DNA of 43,764 nt from Desulfonatronovibrio sp. (GTDB lineage Bacteria > Desulfobacterota > Desulfovibrionia > Desulfovibrionales > Desulfonatronovibrionaceae): positions 1 to 43,764 of the forward strand of contig PXDF01000010.1 in assembly GCA_003566455.1 (NCBI GenBank), read 5' to 3'. Positions 7,711 through 16,347 of the stretch are shown piece by piece. The notes beneath the pieces are model-generated. The model made no database searches, was not told the origin of the DNA, and was given only the letters and a program-made list of their open reading frames with translations. A program made the position numbers and the translations under genes. Within the stretch, counting starts at the first letter, position 1. Every line of letters starts with the position of its first letter.

Positions 7711-10700
7711 GTGATCTGGAATTTATGTATTCGCCGACCAGTGATGACAATAGTCATTTTTCTGGTGTTCGCCATTTTCGGAGGATATGGGTTTTTGCAG
7801 ATGCCGGTCCAGGAAAATCCGGACGTTGAATTCCCTGTTATCAGTGTTTCTGTGATTCTGCCCGGAGCCGCCCCGGAAATCATTGAACAGGAGATTATTG
7901 ATCCTCTGGAAGCTGAGATCAATACAATCGAGGGATTAAAAGACCTTACTTCCACGGCAGGAGACGGACTGGGTCAGGTTGTGGCTGAATTCGAGCTGTG
8001 GAGGAATCAGGATCTGGCAGCCCAGGACGTTCGTGACGCTGTTGAGAGGGCCAGGAGAATGCTGCCCCAGGATGCCGAGTCTCCCATTGTCCGCAAGCTG
8101 TCTCTTGATTCCCAGGCCATCATGTGGATTGCTCTGGTTGGTGATGAAAGATGGGATGAAGTCCGTCTTACTGAGTATGCTGATAATTATCTTAAGCCTC
8201 AGCTTGAAACACTTCGAGGAGTGGGTCAGGTCATGGTGGGCGGAGCCAGAAACTACGCGGTGCGCATCCGTCTGGACCCGGAGCGGCTGGCAGGATACGA
8301 TCTGGTGGTGCAGGACGTGGTGGACGTCATTCAGAGGGAAAACGTTGATATTCCATCGGGCCGGATTGAGGGGGTGTCCAGGGAGTTTCTCATCCGCACC
8401 AGGGGTCAGTTTTCTGAGGCTGCTCCTTTTAATGATCTGATTATCGCCCATCGCCAGGGCTCTCCGGTCAGACTGTCCGATATCGGCGAGGCAGTGGACG
8501 GTGTGGAGAGTGATCGTCAGCTGGCCCGTTTTTCGGGTGAACCATCAGTAGGTCTTGGTGTGGTCAAACAGACTGGGGCCAATACCGTTGAACTGGCTGA
8601 ACTGGTCAAATCAAGGATTCATGAGTTGTCCGCTGGGTTTGCTCCGGGACTGGAATATCGTCTGGCCATGGATGCTTCTACCTATATCAAGGAAAACATC
8701 AGAGATCTGCAGGCAACCATTCTTGTTGCCTCCTTTCTGGTCATATTCGTAGTTCTTGCGTTTCTTCGAAGCGGAAGGGGGACCATCGTCGTTGCCCTGG
8801 CAATTCCCACCTCTCTTCTGATAGGTCTGGCCTTGATTAACATCATGGGTTTCAGCATTAATGTTCTGACCATGCTGGGTCTGATACTGGTCATAGGTAT
8901 TGTGGTTGACGACGCAATAGTTGTGTTGGAGCGAAGCTTTTATCACATGGAAAACGGGGCTGACGCCATGCCCGCGGCCAGAGTCGGGACGACCGAGGTG
9001 GCATTTCCCGCAGTGGCCAATTCCCTTTCTCTGGCAGCGGTGTTTATCCCTGTGGCCTTTACCGGGGGAATAGTCGGCAGATTTTTCTTTGAATTCGGGC
9101 TGACTGTGGCAATGACGGTTTTCGCCTCAACCTTTGTTGCCCTTACTCTGACTCCCATGCTCTGCTCCAGGCTTCTGAAATACAAGAGACGCAAAAGCTT
9201 CCTTTATCAGCTGTCTGAACACCATCTCAAAGGTCTGGAGAATTTTTACGTCTGGATTCTGCGCGGAGCTTTCAAAAGAAGGGGTCTTGTTGTAGTAATC
9301 GCTCTTTTTGCCTTTGGACTGGGAATTGCTGCCCTCATGAGCATACCCCAGGAGTTTCAGGCAGATGAGGACAGGTCGCGTTTCATGCTGGTTTTTGAAA
9401 CTCCTGAGGGGTCAACCATCAGGGAGACAGAGCAGTTTGCCCGAAAGATCGAGGCTGAACTGGCCAAAGATCCGGATATAAGCCATCAGTTCCTGGCTGT
9501 GGGCCTGGGACCGGCCGGGCCAGGACAGCCCAATCGCGGAATATCCTTTGTCACTCTCACGCCCAGGCATGAACGTGAGCTGCATCAAAATGAGGTCATG
9601 CAGAAATTCAGGCAGATTCTGGGATCAATACCTGATGGCCGGGCCTTTGTCCTGGAACTTACTCCGGGAGGAGTGGGTGGGTCACCCATTGAAGTAGTCC
9701 TGAAAAATCCAGATCTTGTAGAGCTTGATATATTGCAGAATCAGGTGATGAACTGGATGCGCCAGAGACCGGAATGGTTCGTTGGAGTCAGGACAAACCT
9801 GGAACTGAACAAACCTCAGATCGATGTGGCCATAGACCGTGAAAGAGCAGCGGAAATGGGGGTTTCAGTCTCAACCATATCCAGCACACTGCGCTTTATC
9901 CTGGGGGAAGTTGAAGTTTCCGTGATTGAAAAGCTGTCTGAAAGGTACGACGTCATAACTGATGTCCTGGGCAGGGGATCCATGACTCCTGACTTTCTGC
10001 GCGGCATTTATGTACGCAATTCAGATGACAGACTTGTATCCCTGGACAACCTGATAAATTTTCAAGAGACTGTGGGGCCAAGCGAGATACACCGTTTCAA
10101 CAGGATGCGATCAGCCACCATTTCTGCTTCAACCCCTCCGGGAGTGGCCATGGGAGACGCCGTCAATCTTCTTGGAGAATACTTATCCGCCGAGTTGCCC
10201 CCCCAGGCCGATTATGAACTGGCAGGCATGTCCCAGGTATTTGAAGAGTCTTTTTATTATCTGACCATAACCATCATTTTTTCAATTATCTTTATCTACC
10301 TGGTGCTTTCGGCTCAGTTTGAGTCATTTGTTCATCCCCTGACAATAATGACGTCGCTTCCACTGGCCACTGTCGGCGCCTTTGGTTCTCTCTGGCTGAT
10401 GGGCATGAATTTCAACGTATACGCCTTCATAGGTCTGATAATGCTCATGGGACTGGTGACTAAAAACGCCATCCTGCTTATCGACTATACCAACGTGCTT
10501 GTGGCCAGGGGAAGAAAACCCTTTGACGCGGCTCAGGAAGCAGCCAGGGAACGTTTCAGGCCTGTGCTCATGACCGCTTTTTCCACTATCCTTGGCATGA
10601 TGCCCATTGCCCTTGGATTCGGGACAGGAGGCGAGGCCAGGTCTCCTCTGGGCATCTCCATTGTTGCCGGCCTGTTTACTTCTACTGCCTTGACTTTGAT

Positions 10701-10788
10701 AGTTATTCCAGTTGTTTATACTCTTTATGACCAGTTGCAGAACTTCATTCTGAGCTTGTTCAGAAATCAGAGTACATTAAACCATTGA
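7711..10788 (+). CDS. RND family efflux permease (HAE1-like)
   Basis: This 1025-residue inner-membrane proton antiporter is a full-length AcrB/MexB-type pump. It starts with the usual MIWNLCIRRPVMTIVIF first membrane segment. It has a large periplasmic porter domain, a TM2-TM6 block with the conserved acidic pair in VIGIVVDDAIVVLERSF, a second porter domain, and a final TM block with LIMLMGLVTKNAILLIDYTN. The start is a GTG preceded by AAAGGA about nine bases upstream; there is no competing ATG near the family N-terminus. It forms an operon with the adaptor before it and the PG0541-like gene after it. Substrates could be drugs, bile-like compounds, solvents or lipids; the sequence does not decide. 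Confidence 0.93.
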   Translation: MIWNLCIRRPVMTIVIFLVFAIFGGYGFLQMPVQENPDVEFPVISVSVILPGAAPEIIEQEIIDPLEAEINTIEGLKDLTSTAGDGLGQVVAEFELWRNQDLAAQDVRDAVERARRMLPQDAESPIVRKLSLDSQAIMWIALVGDERWDEVRLTEYADNYLKPQLETLRGVGQVMVGGARNYAVRIRLDPERLAGYDLVVQDVVDVIQRENVDIPSGRIEGVSREFLIRTRGQFSEAAPFNDLIIAHRQGSPVRLSDIGEAVDGVESDRQLARFSGEPSVGLGVVKQTGANTVELAELVKSRIHELSAGFAPGLEYRLAMDASTYIKENIRDLQATILVASFLVIFVVLAFLRSGRGTIVVALAIPTSLLIGLALINIMGFSINVLTMLGLILVIGIVVDDAIVVLERSFYHMENGADAMPAARVGTTEVAFPAVANSLSLAAVFIPVAFTGGIVGRFFFEFGLTVAMTVFASTFVALTLTPMLCSRLLKYKRRKSFLYQLSEHHLKGLENFYVWILRGAFKRRGLVVVIALFAFGLGIAALMSIPQEFQADEDRSRFMLVFETPEGSTIRETEQFARKIEAELAKDPDISHQFLAVGLGPAGPGQPNRGISFVTLTPRHERELHQNEVMQKFRQILGSIPDGRAFVLELTPGGVGGSPIEVVLKNPDLVELDILQNQVMNWMRQRPEWFVGVRTNLELNKPQIDVAIDRERAAEMGVSVSTISSTLRFILGEVEVSVIEKLSERYDVITDVLGRGSMTPDFLRGIYVRNSDDRLVSLDNLINFQETVGPSEIHRFNRMRSATISASTPPGVAMGDAVNLLGEYLSAELPPQADYELAGMSQVFEESFYYLTITIIFSIIFIYLVLSAQFESFVHPLTIMTSLPLATVGAFGSLWLMGMNFNVYAFIGLIMLMGLVTKNAILLIDYTNVLVARGRKPFDAAQEAARERFRPVLMTAFSTILGMMPIALGFGTGGEARSPLGISIVAGLFTSTALTLIVIPVVYTLYDQLQNFILSLFRNQSTLNH

Positions 10789-10910
10789 GCCGGCGTTACG
10801 GCAAGACGGGGACAGAGTGCAACAGTCTCGACAGGGTTGAGTTCAGCCGATACGAGACAGGGAAGGTAAAAGACAGATTTTTATGGTCAACTTGAACAGG
10901 AATTATTTGT

Positions 10911-11207
10911 ATGAAATTTATTCATATCAGTTTCCGTTTTGAATATACAGATGCTGTTGAATTGATTCTTGATAAGCATGCGATCTGTGATTATGTCCGC
11001 TATCCCATGGTTGAGGGACAGGGTTCGGATGGAAAGCATTTTGGAAGTCAGGTTTTTCCGGGCAACTTCACTGTTGTCCAGGCCAGGGCTGATGATGATA
11101 AGGCTGGGCAACTTCTGAATGACCTGGACGCATTCAGACAACTGAAAAAATCCCATGAGCATTTAAGGGCCATAGTCCTTAACGTTGAAGACAGCCTGGG
11201 ATTCTGA
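10911..11207 (+). CDS. PG0541-like (PII-like) transporter-associated protein
   Basis: A 98-residue cytoplasmic protein without signal peptide or membrane segment. The size, the MKFIHISFRFEYTDAVELIL opening strand and helix, and the position directly behind an RND permease fit the PG0541/DUF3240-type family. These are small PII-like ferredoxin-fold proteins that accompany RND exporters. By analogy with PII proteins it may bind the pump or a metabolite to modulate transport; this is inference. The gene is 122 nt downstream of the permease, with AGGA before the ATG. It ends 3 nt from the convergent EIIC gene with no room for a terminator between them. The opposite-strand reading frame over the same bases has no family features. 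Confidence 0.7.
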   Translation: MKFIHISFRFEYTDAVELILDKHAICDYVRYPMVEGQGSDGKHFGSQVFPGNFTVVQARADDDKAGQLLNDLDAFRQLKKSHEHLRAIVLNVEDSLGF

Positions 11208-11210
11208 TCT

Positions 11211-11914
11211 TCATATTCCAGCCAGTTCCCAGACAAAATAAGCAGAAATCATCAAAATTCCAATGGTTAGAGACAGGTAAGCTTTTTTTATGCGAAGGGC
11301 TGCCAGGGCGCTTACCGAGGCAATCAAGAGCAGATGAGCCCATGAGGGATAGACTTGAGCCGGCAGATAACTATAAGCCATCCTCGTGATTGTCAGCAGT
11401 CCGTAAGTACTAAGAATACCTGCAGTTAGATAAATCAAAAGCAATTGGATAATGGAACTGCTGACCATCAGGCCGGGCCTGTAGTCAGCAGACCTGTTTC
11501 TGCTTTGCTGCAGGATGATATTGTAGTTTCTGTTCTGGGCATTCCGCTGGATTCCCTCAAGCCATGAGAATAAGAAGGCTACGGGAATGGTGGCGATCAT
11601 TACAGGAAAAATCTGGGAAGGATATTCAAGATTCAGGATTGCAACGACAGTTATGGTGGCCACCACACAGAATATAGCATTAGGGGGAATAAAAGTTCCG
11701 GCAGGGATCAGGTCTATCCAGAGCAGTTCGAAAAAAAAGGCTATATACATGACTGGAAAAACCTGACCCGTCAGTATGGAAATAATAAAACCGACGATGA
11801 TTGGTCTTTCAATGACACTTAAATTTATGGAGAAGCGGGTCAGGGAAAGCAGGGCAAAAAAAAACCGCCCAGAATAACAGTCCAATGAGTGCTTAAAGCT
11901 TCAAGATTTACCAT
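11211..11914 (-). CDS. PTS mannose-family EIIC component, frameshifted at a homopolymer
   Basis: Most of this membrane protein reads in one frame from 11885 to 11211: several membrane segments with ERPIIVGFIISILTGQVFP early on, as in the sorbose/mannose EIIC family. That frame offers only a TTG start at 11885 and lacks the normal N-terminus. A second frame starts at an ATG at 11914, overlapping the EIIB stop, with AGGTGG just upstream. It encodes MVNLEALSTHWTVILGGFF, then hits nine T residues (11856-11864 on the coding strand) and stops at 11840-11842. One extra T (or two fewer) would fuse the frames into a normal EIIC N-terminus. The gene is therefore a phase-variable, slippage-dependent or decayed EIIC, or carries a sequencing error. 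No EIID gene follows. Confidence 0.8.
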
Positions 11915-12372
11915 TCATCCACCTGGATTTGCTTGTGGGGTACACACCTGAAATCAAGATCAACCCCTTTTCTGGTGAAATAGTTCAGACATGTGCGGTC
12001 ATCGCGGCTCAGGGCGATATGCGAACAGATCTGCTTTTTTCCTGGACCGTAATGCAGATTGCCGATGTTGAGAGAGCTGAACATCAATCCCTTTTCAAAA
12101 GCCTGCCTGGCATCCGAACATTTGGAAAAAAGTATGAACAGGTATGACAGGCGGTGGTCAAATTTTTTTCGGATCAGATCAACGGATTCACTGACGGAGC
12201 TGAAAAAAATGTCAATTCCATGGGGCACTGCCAGGCCCATTATTCCCTGCCTGACAGGGTCTGCTGCCAGTTCATCATTAACTACCAACAGACTTCTGGT
12301 TCTGGTGTAGGGAATCCAGGTTTCTATTACCTGACCGTGAATCAGGCGATTGTCCACGCGTACCCAGAACAT
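11908..12372 (-). CDS. PTS mannose-family EIIB component
   Basis: EIIB accepts phosphate from EIIA and normally passes it to the sugar in the EIIC/EIID channel. The 154-residue cytoplasmic protein opens with FWVRVDNRLIHGQVIETW, whose His12 is the family phosphorylation site (consensus R-x-D-x-R-L-I-H-G-Q-V). It lies 7 nt downstream of EIIA and its stop overlaps the true EIIC start by a few bases, so the three are translated as one unit. In Desulfovibrio-type genomes such PTS genes sit next to rpoN and rapZ. A regulatory rather than purely transport role is plausible but not shown by the sequence. Confidence 0.9.
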   Translation of the reverse strand: MFWVRVDNRLIHGQVIETWIPYTRTRSLLVVNDELAADPVRQGIMGLAVPHGIDIFFSSVSESVDLIRKKFDHRLSYLFILFSKCSDARQAFEKGLMFSSLNIGNLHYGPGKKQICSHIALSRDDRTCLNYFTRKGVDLDFRCVPHKQIQVDEW

Positions 12373-12379
12373 TTCTGTC

Positions 12380-12802
12380 TCAAGCCTTTTTTTGAGATCC
12401 CGGGACAGGGCGTTTTAGGACGTCTCCGGCCACAAGGATGCCCTGTTTGCCGGCCCCCTTGATTTCCTGGGCCAGATCTTCCAGTTTTTTGTTCCTGCCT
12501 CCAATGGCTTTGAGGATCATGGGCAGATTGACTCCGGTGATTACTTCCGTCTGTCCGTGACTTAAAAGGGAAAGACTGATGTTGGTGGGTGTGCCTCCAA
12601 ACATGTCCGTTAAAATGAGTACTCCACTGCCCAAATCCATTCCCCTGACTTTTTTCTGGAGTTCTTCAATTATTTCATTCATTGGTCTGGATACGTCAAC
12701 CCCCAGGGCGTCACAGTTTTCATGATCGCCCATAATCATGGAAGCCGCGTTGAGCAGACTTTCACCAAAGTTGCCGTGAGTAACCAGAATAATTCCGATC
12801 AT
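12380..12802 (-). CDS. PTS mannose-family EIIA component
   Basis: EIIA of the mannose/fructose/sorbose family takes phosphate from HPr and gives it to EIIB. The 140-residue protein starts MIGIILVTHGNFGESLL; His9 in VTHGNFG is the phosphorylation site. LTDMFGGTPTNISL and a C-terminal helix complete the EIIA-Man fold. It is 9 nt downstream of rapZ and 7 nt upstream of EIIB. Genes for HPr and enzyme I, its expected donors, are not in this window. Confidence 0.92.
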   Translation of the reverse strand: MIGIILVTHGNFGESLLNAASMIMGDHENCDALGVDVSRPMNEIIEELQKKVRGMDLGSGVLILTDMFGGTPTNISLSLLSHGQTEVITGVNLPMILKAIGGRNKKLEDLAQEIKGAGKQGILVAGDVLKRPVPGSQKKA

Positions 12803-12811
12803 ATTTTTCTT

Positions 12812-13744
12812 TTATCCTAAATTAAAATGCCTGTGTTCAATGGAAACCAGATAACCCTTATCCTTCAGAAAATCAGCCATATTCTCAACAACGGCTACGG
12901 ATCTGTGCCGCCCTCCAGTACATCCAAAGGCCATGGTCAACCTGTATCTTCCTTCCTCCACTATCAGAGGAATGAGAAAAGCAAGGTAATCCCTGGTGCG
13001 AATAATATAATCTATTCCTGGATTTCGGTTCAGGACATAGTTGACAATTGTCTGATCCTTTCCGGACATATGACGCAGGTCCGGATCAAAAAACGGATTA
13101 GGCAAAAACCTCAGGTCAAATATCATATCCGCCTCAGAAGGAACTCCATATTTAAAACCAAATGATATCAGGTGAATTCTCATTCCAGAAAAATATTGTC
13201 CAGAATACTCCCATTTTTCCTGAATCACTCTTCTCAAATCATGAATGGAAAAGCCTGAAGTATCAATGACCATATGAGCGTCAGAGCGAATCGTGGCCAG
13301 GATTTCCTTTTCTTTTTCCAGGGCCTGCTCCAGTCCAAGATCAAGGGATTCCAATGGATGGGGCCGCCTTGTGGTGGCGTATCTCAGAATCAGAGCATTT
13401 TCCGAGGCTTCCAGGAAAATGATCTGCAGATGGATACTGGCTTTGCTGAGTTCCTGTCTGACCTTTTTCCATTCTGTGGCAAAATCTGATTGTCTGAGGT
13501 CCATACCCAGGGCGAGTCCGCGATAGTTCCTGGGATTTTCCCTGGAGAAAAGGCTTAATACCGGTGGTACCAGAGTCACAGGCAGACCATCAATAGTAAA
13601 AAAACCCAGATCTTCAAACACATTAAGAGCGGTACTTTTACCAGCGCCTGAAAGGCCGGTGATGATGATCAAAGAAAAACTCCGGTCATCACCCTGGTAA
13701 TTAAAGTCATTGAAAGGCTTCAGGTCCTGGTTATCAGGGTCCAT
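12812..13744 (-). CDS. rapZ: RNase adapter / nucleotide-binding protein RapZ
   Basis: RapZ (YvcJ family) is a P-loop protein; in enterobacteria it guides RNase E to the GlmZ small RNA and so controls amino-sugar synthesis. The 310-residue product has Walker A GLSGAGKST (30-38), a Walker B-like region and a C-terminal domain with the family signatures ISFGFKYGVPSEADMIFDLR and GCTGGRHRS. Its start overlaps the end of ptsN by 25 nt. The rpoN-hpf-ptsN-rapZ order is the same as in many Proteobacteria. The regulatory RNA partner known from E. coli cannot be assumed here. Confidence 0.93.
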   Translation of the reverse strand: MDPDNQDLKPFNDFNYQGDDRSFSLIIITGLSGAGKSTALNVFEDLGFFTIDGLPVTLVPPVLSLFSRENPRNYRGLALGMDLRQSDFATEWKKVRQELSKASIHLQIIFLEASENALILRYATTRRPHPLESLDLGLEQALEKEKEILATIRSDAHMVIDTSGFSIHDLRRVIQEKWEYSGQYFSGMRIHLISFGFKYGVPSEADMIFDLRFLPNPFFDPDLRHMSGKDQTIVNYVLNRNPGIDYIIRTRDYLAFLIPLIVEEGRYRLTMAFGCTGGRHRSVAVVENMADFLKDKGYLVSIEHRHFNLG

Positions 13745-14169
13745 AGTTCATCCCTGCTCTCAGCGCGCATAAAGGATTCCTTGAAAGCATGATCCTGAAG
13801 TAATCTTGATATGAAGGCCAGAATTTTCAAGTGTTTGCCCGCGCTTTTTTCCGGGGCCAGGACAAGAAAAAAGATATGCGCGGGTTTATGATCCAGAGCG
13901 GCAAAATCCAGACCCTGTCTGCTCCGTCCAGCAACAATGAGAACTTCATCCAGTTCATCAATCTTGCCATGGGGTATGGCCACTCCATCACCAATGCCGG
14001 TTGTGCCCAGGTTTTCCCTGGTCAGTATTATATCAAAGACCTTATCACGTATCAGGGAAGGGCGTTTTTTTATCAATTGATCAATGAGTTCAGCCAGGAC
14101 TTCGTTTTTGGTCCTGGCTGAAAGCTCTATAATAACCTGATTTTTATCAATATATTGCGCAAGGTTCAT
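13720..14169 (-). CDS. ptsN: Nitrogen PTS EIIA protein PtsN
   Basis: PtsN (EIIA-Ntr) is the phosphate acceptor at the end of the nitrogen-related PTS; it regulates potassium transport and other targets rather than moving sugar. The 149-residue protein has the EIIA-fructose-type fold with His67 in GVAIPHGK as phosphorylation site. It follows hpf by 22 nt and overlaps rapZ by 25 nt. No ptsP or npr gene is seen in the window. Confidence 0.92.
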   Translation of the reverse strand: MNLAQYIDKNQVIIELSARTKNEVLAELIDQLIKKRPSLIRDKVFDIILTRENLGTTGIGDGVAIPHGKIDELDEVLIVAGRSRQGLDFAALDHKPAHIFFLVLAPEKSAGKHLKILAFISRLLQDHAFKESFMRAESRDELWTLITRT

Positions 14170-14191
14170 GTCTTCTGTCTTTACTCATTAA

Positions 14192-14737
14192 CTACATGCC
14201 TGGGTCAATTAATCCGAAGTCACCGTTTTTACGCCTGTACACAACGTTGACGCGGTCGAATTCAGAATTCAGGAAAACCAGGAATTCATAATTTAATGTT
14301 TCAAGCTGCATGGCAGCCTCTTCCAGAGACATGGGCTTGGGTTCATAAAGGTCAGTGGCTACAATTCTTGTTTCTCTCTGTCCGCTCTCAACAGGCCCAA
14401 AATTTATTATATCCATTCTGACCTGTTTTTCCCTGATCTTCTTCTTTTTATCCTTGACCTTTTCACGCTGTTTTCTGAGCTGAGCCTCAAGTTTGTCCAG
14501 GCTCAAGTCCACGGTTGAATACATATCTTCAGTTTCCTCAGTGGCAGAAATATGTATATCCTTGGCCGTCAGAATTACTTCGGCAATATGCCTGAACTTT
14601 TCAACTTCAAGATTTACCTGCAGTTCTGCCACATCAGTATCGTGCAGATATTTGGAGAGCTTTTCATATCTTTCCCGGGCGTATTTCTTAAGATGCTCAG
14701 AAGGCTCAAAGTTTTTGAAATTGAATTTGATCTTCAT
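14192..14737 (-). CDS. hpf: Ribosome hibernation promoting factor, long form
   Basis: HPF binds ribosomes in slow growth; the long form pairs two 70S ribosomes into inactive 100S dimers through its C-terminal domain. The 181-residue protein has the N-terminal S30EA domain (about 1-95), a charged linker (KDKKKKIREKQ), and a C-terminal dimerisation domain (about 125-181, with MSLEEAAMQLETLNYEFLVF and NVVYRRKNGDFGLIDP). This is longer than the roughly 95-residue E. coli HPF. AAAGGAGG lies just upstream of the ATG, a strong ribosome binding site. It sits between rpoN and ptsN, the usual position. Confidence 0.94.
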   Translation of the reverse strand: MKIKFNFKNFEPSEHLKKYARERYEKLSKYLHDTDVAELQVNLEVEKFRHIAEVILTAKDIHISATEETEDMYSTVDLSLDKLEAQLRKQREKVKDKKKKIREKQVRMDIINFGPVESGQRETRIVATDLYEPKPMSLEEAAMQLETLNYEFLVFLNSEFDRVNVVYRRKNGDFGLIDPGM

Positions 14738-14772
14738 GGGAATCCTCCTTTGAGATATGGAATTGGTAAAAA

Positions 14773-16206
14773 TCAGAAAAATTTCTTTCGCCTGGATGAT
14801 GAGGGAATTTTGAGGGCTGCTCTGTATTTGGCAACTGTTCTTCTGGCAATATTCACTTCCAGATCTTTTTTAAGGTTATTGGCAATTGCGTCGTCGCTCA
14901 GGGGCTTTAGGGGGTTTTCCTCAGCAACCAGTTTTTTGATGGCAGCCTTCACGCTTTCAGAACCCACCACCCCTCCACTGTCCATGGTCAAAGAGCTGTT
15001 GAAAAAGAATTTTAATTCAAAGATGCCAAAAGGTGTGGAAACATACTTGCTGGTGGTAATCCTGCTTACAGTTGACTCGTGCATGCTGATGTCCTCAGCT
15101 ACTTCCCTGAGTATGAGAGGTTTAAGTCTGCTCACACCGTGTTCAAAAAATTCCCTTTGAAATTTGAGGATGCTCTCCATTACCTTATACAGGGTCCTCT
15201 GGCGCTGGTGCAGGCTTTTCATGAGCCATACTGCTGAACGGGTTCTCTCCTGGATATAGTCATAGTCTTTTTTATTATTGCCCTTGTGAATGGAATTCTG
15301 GTAATAAGGACTCAGATGTAAGGCCGGCATTCCGTCTTCATTAAGGACAATGGCAAAGTCGTCTTCAAATTTGTAAACAAAAATATCAGGGCTGATATAG
15401 ACCACATCATCTGATCCGTAGCTCGAACCCGGAAATGGATCAAGACTTTGCAGGACTTCTATATACTCTCTTAATAGCTCCTTACTTATCCTGAATTTTT
15501 TGAGCAGAGGCGTAAGCCTGTTTTTTTCAATATCTTCAAGGTGCTCCGTGACAAGTTCCATAAGTATGGGGTCTGTTTCGTTAAGGGCTTTGAGCTGAAT
15601 TCGGAGGCATTCCCGGAGATCCCTGGATGCTATCCCCACCGGATCAAAGTTCTGAATTTTTTCTAAAATACTTTCCACTGCTGATTCTGAAACCGAGCAC
15701 GCCTTAGCCAGCTCTTCAGTGGTAGCCTTGAGATAACCCCTGGAATCAATATTTCCGATTATCTCCTCACCGATCATCAGTTCTTCATCAGTGAAGCTCT
15801 GCAGGAAAAGCTGCCACAGAAGATGACCCTCCAATGACGGCTTGGCAGAGTATCTGGCTTCATAGCTCTGTATTTCCTCTGGAACTTCCCATTCCCTTGA
15901 GCCGGACTGTTTGGAAGTACTGGAAAAGTGACCAAGATAGTCCTCCCAATCAGCGTTGTTGATCATTTCCTTTTCTTCGCTGGTCAGCTTGGCATCCTGA
16001 TCCCGGTCATTAAGGGCGTCTTTTTCAGTTTCTTCGTCAACAAGGGGGAGAGATTCCTCCAGCATGGGGTTTTCTTCAAGTTCCTGCTGGACAACTTCCA
16101 GCAATTCCAATCTTGATAACTGCAGAAGCTTAATGGCCTGCTGAAGCTGCGGAGTCATTACCAGCTGCTGGGTCAGCTTTAAATTCTGTCTTAGTTCCAG
16201 GACCAT
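14773..16206 (-). CDS. rpoN: RNA polymerase sigma-54 factor
   Basis: RpoN directs RNA polymerase to -24/-12 promoters that need AAA+ activators. The 477-residue protein has the Gln/Leu-rich region I (1-50, LRQNLKLTQQLVMTPQLQQA), an acidic region II (about 50-120), the core-binding domain, a helix-turn-helix, and the RpoN box ARRTVAKYR (454-462) that reads the -24 element. It follows lptB after 141 nt. That gap is AT-rich and may hold a separate promoter, though I could not define one. I found no clear sigma-54 promoter in the larger intergenic gaps of this window. Confidence 0.95.
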   Translation of the reverse strand: MVLELRQNLKLTQQLVMTPQLQQAIKLLQLSRLELLEVVQQELEENPMLEESLPLVDEETEKDALNDRDQDAKLTSEEKEMINNADWEDYLGHFSSTSKQSGSREWEVPEEIQSYEARYSAKPSLEGHLLWQLFLQSFTDEELMIGEEIIGNIDSRGYLKATTEELAKACSVSESAVESILEKIQNFDPVGIASRDLRECLRIQLKALNETDPILMELVTEHLEDIEKNRLTPLLKKFRISKELLREYIEVLQSLDPFPGSSYGSDDVVYISPDIFVYKFEDDFAIVLNEDGMPALHLSPYYQNSIHKGNNKKDYDYIQERTRSAVWLMKSLHQRQRTLYKVMESILKFQREFFEHGVSRLKPLILREVAEDISMHESTVSRITTSKYVSTPFGIFELKFFFNSSLTMDSGGVVGSESVKAAIKKLVAEENPLKPLSDDAIANNLKKDLEVNIARRTVAKYRAALKIPSSSRRKKFF

Positions 16207-16347
16207 GATTCAGTTCCGTGGCAAAGGTTAAAGATTGGAGTTATGATTGAAACATTATGGGATTAATTAGCATTAGACAAGGACAAAAATATTATTCAGG
16301 ATCAACTGATTCATAACCTTTGAGATTATTTATAAAAAGAGTTTCAG

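Noticed and set aside
7936-8451. 171-residue minus-strand open frame inside the RND permease
   Set aside because: It is a shadow of a well-conserved porter domain, with no start signal.
10789-10910. GTCTCG...CGAGAC inverted repeat between the RND permease and the PG0541-like gene
   Set aside because: The stem is only 6 bp with a loop of over 20 nt and no T-run, too weak for a terminator or operator claim.
16207-16347. Possible promoter or sigma-54 autoregulatory site upstream of rpoN
   Set aside because: The AT-rich gap has several half-matches, but no -35/-10 pair at proper spacing and no GG-N10-GC element.
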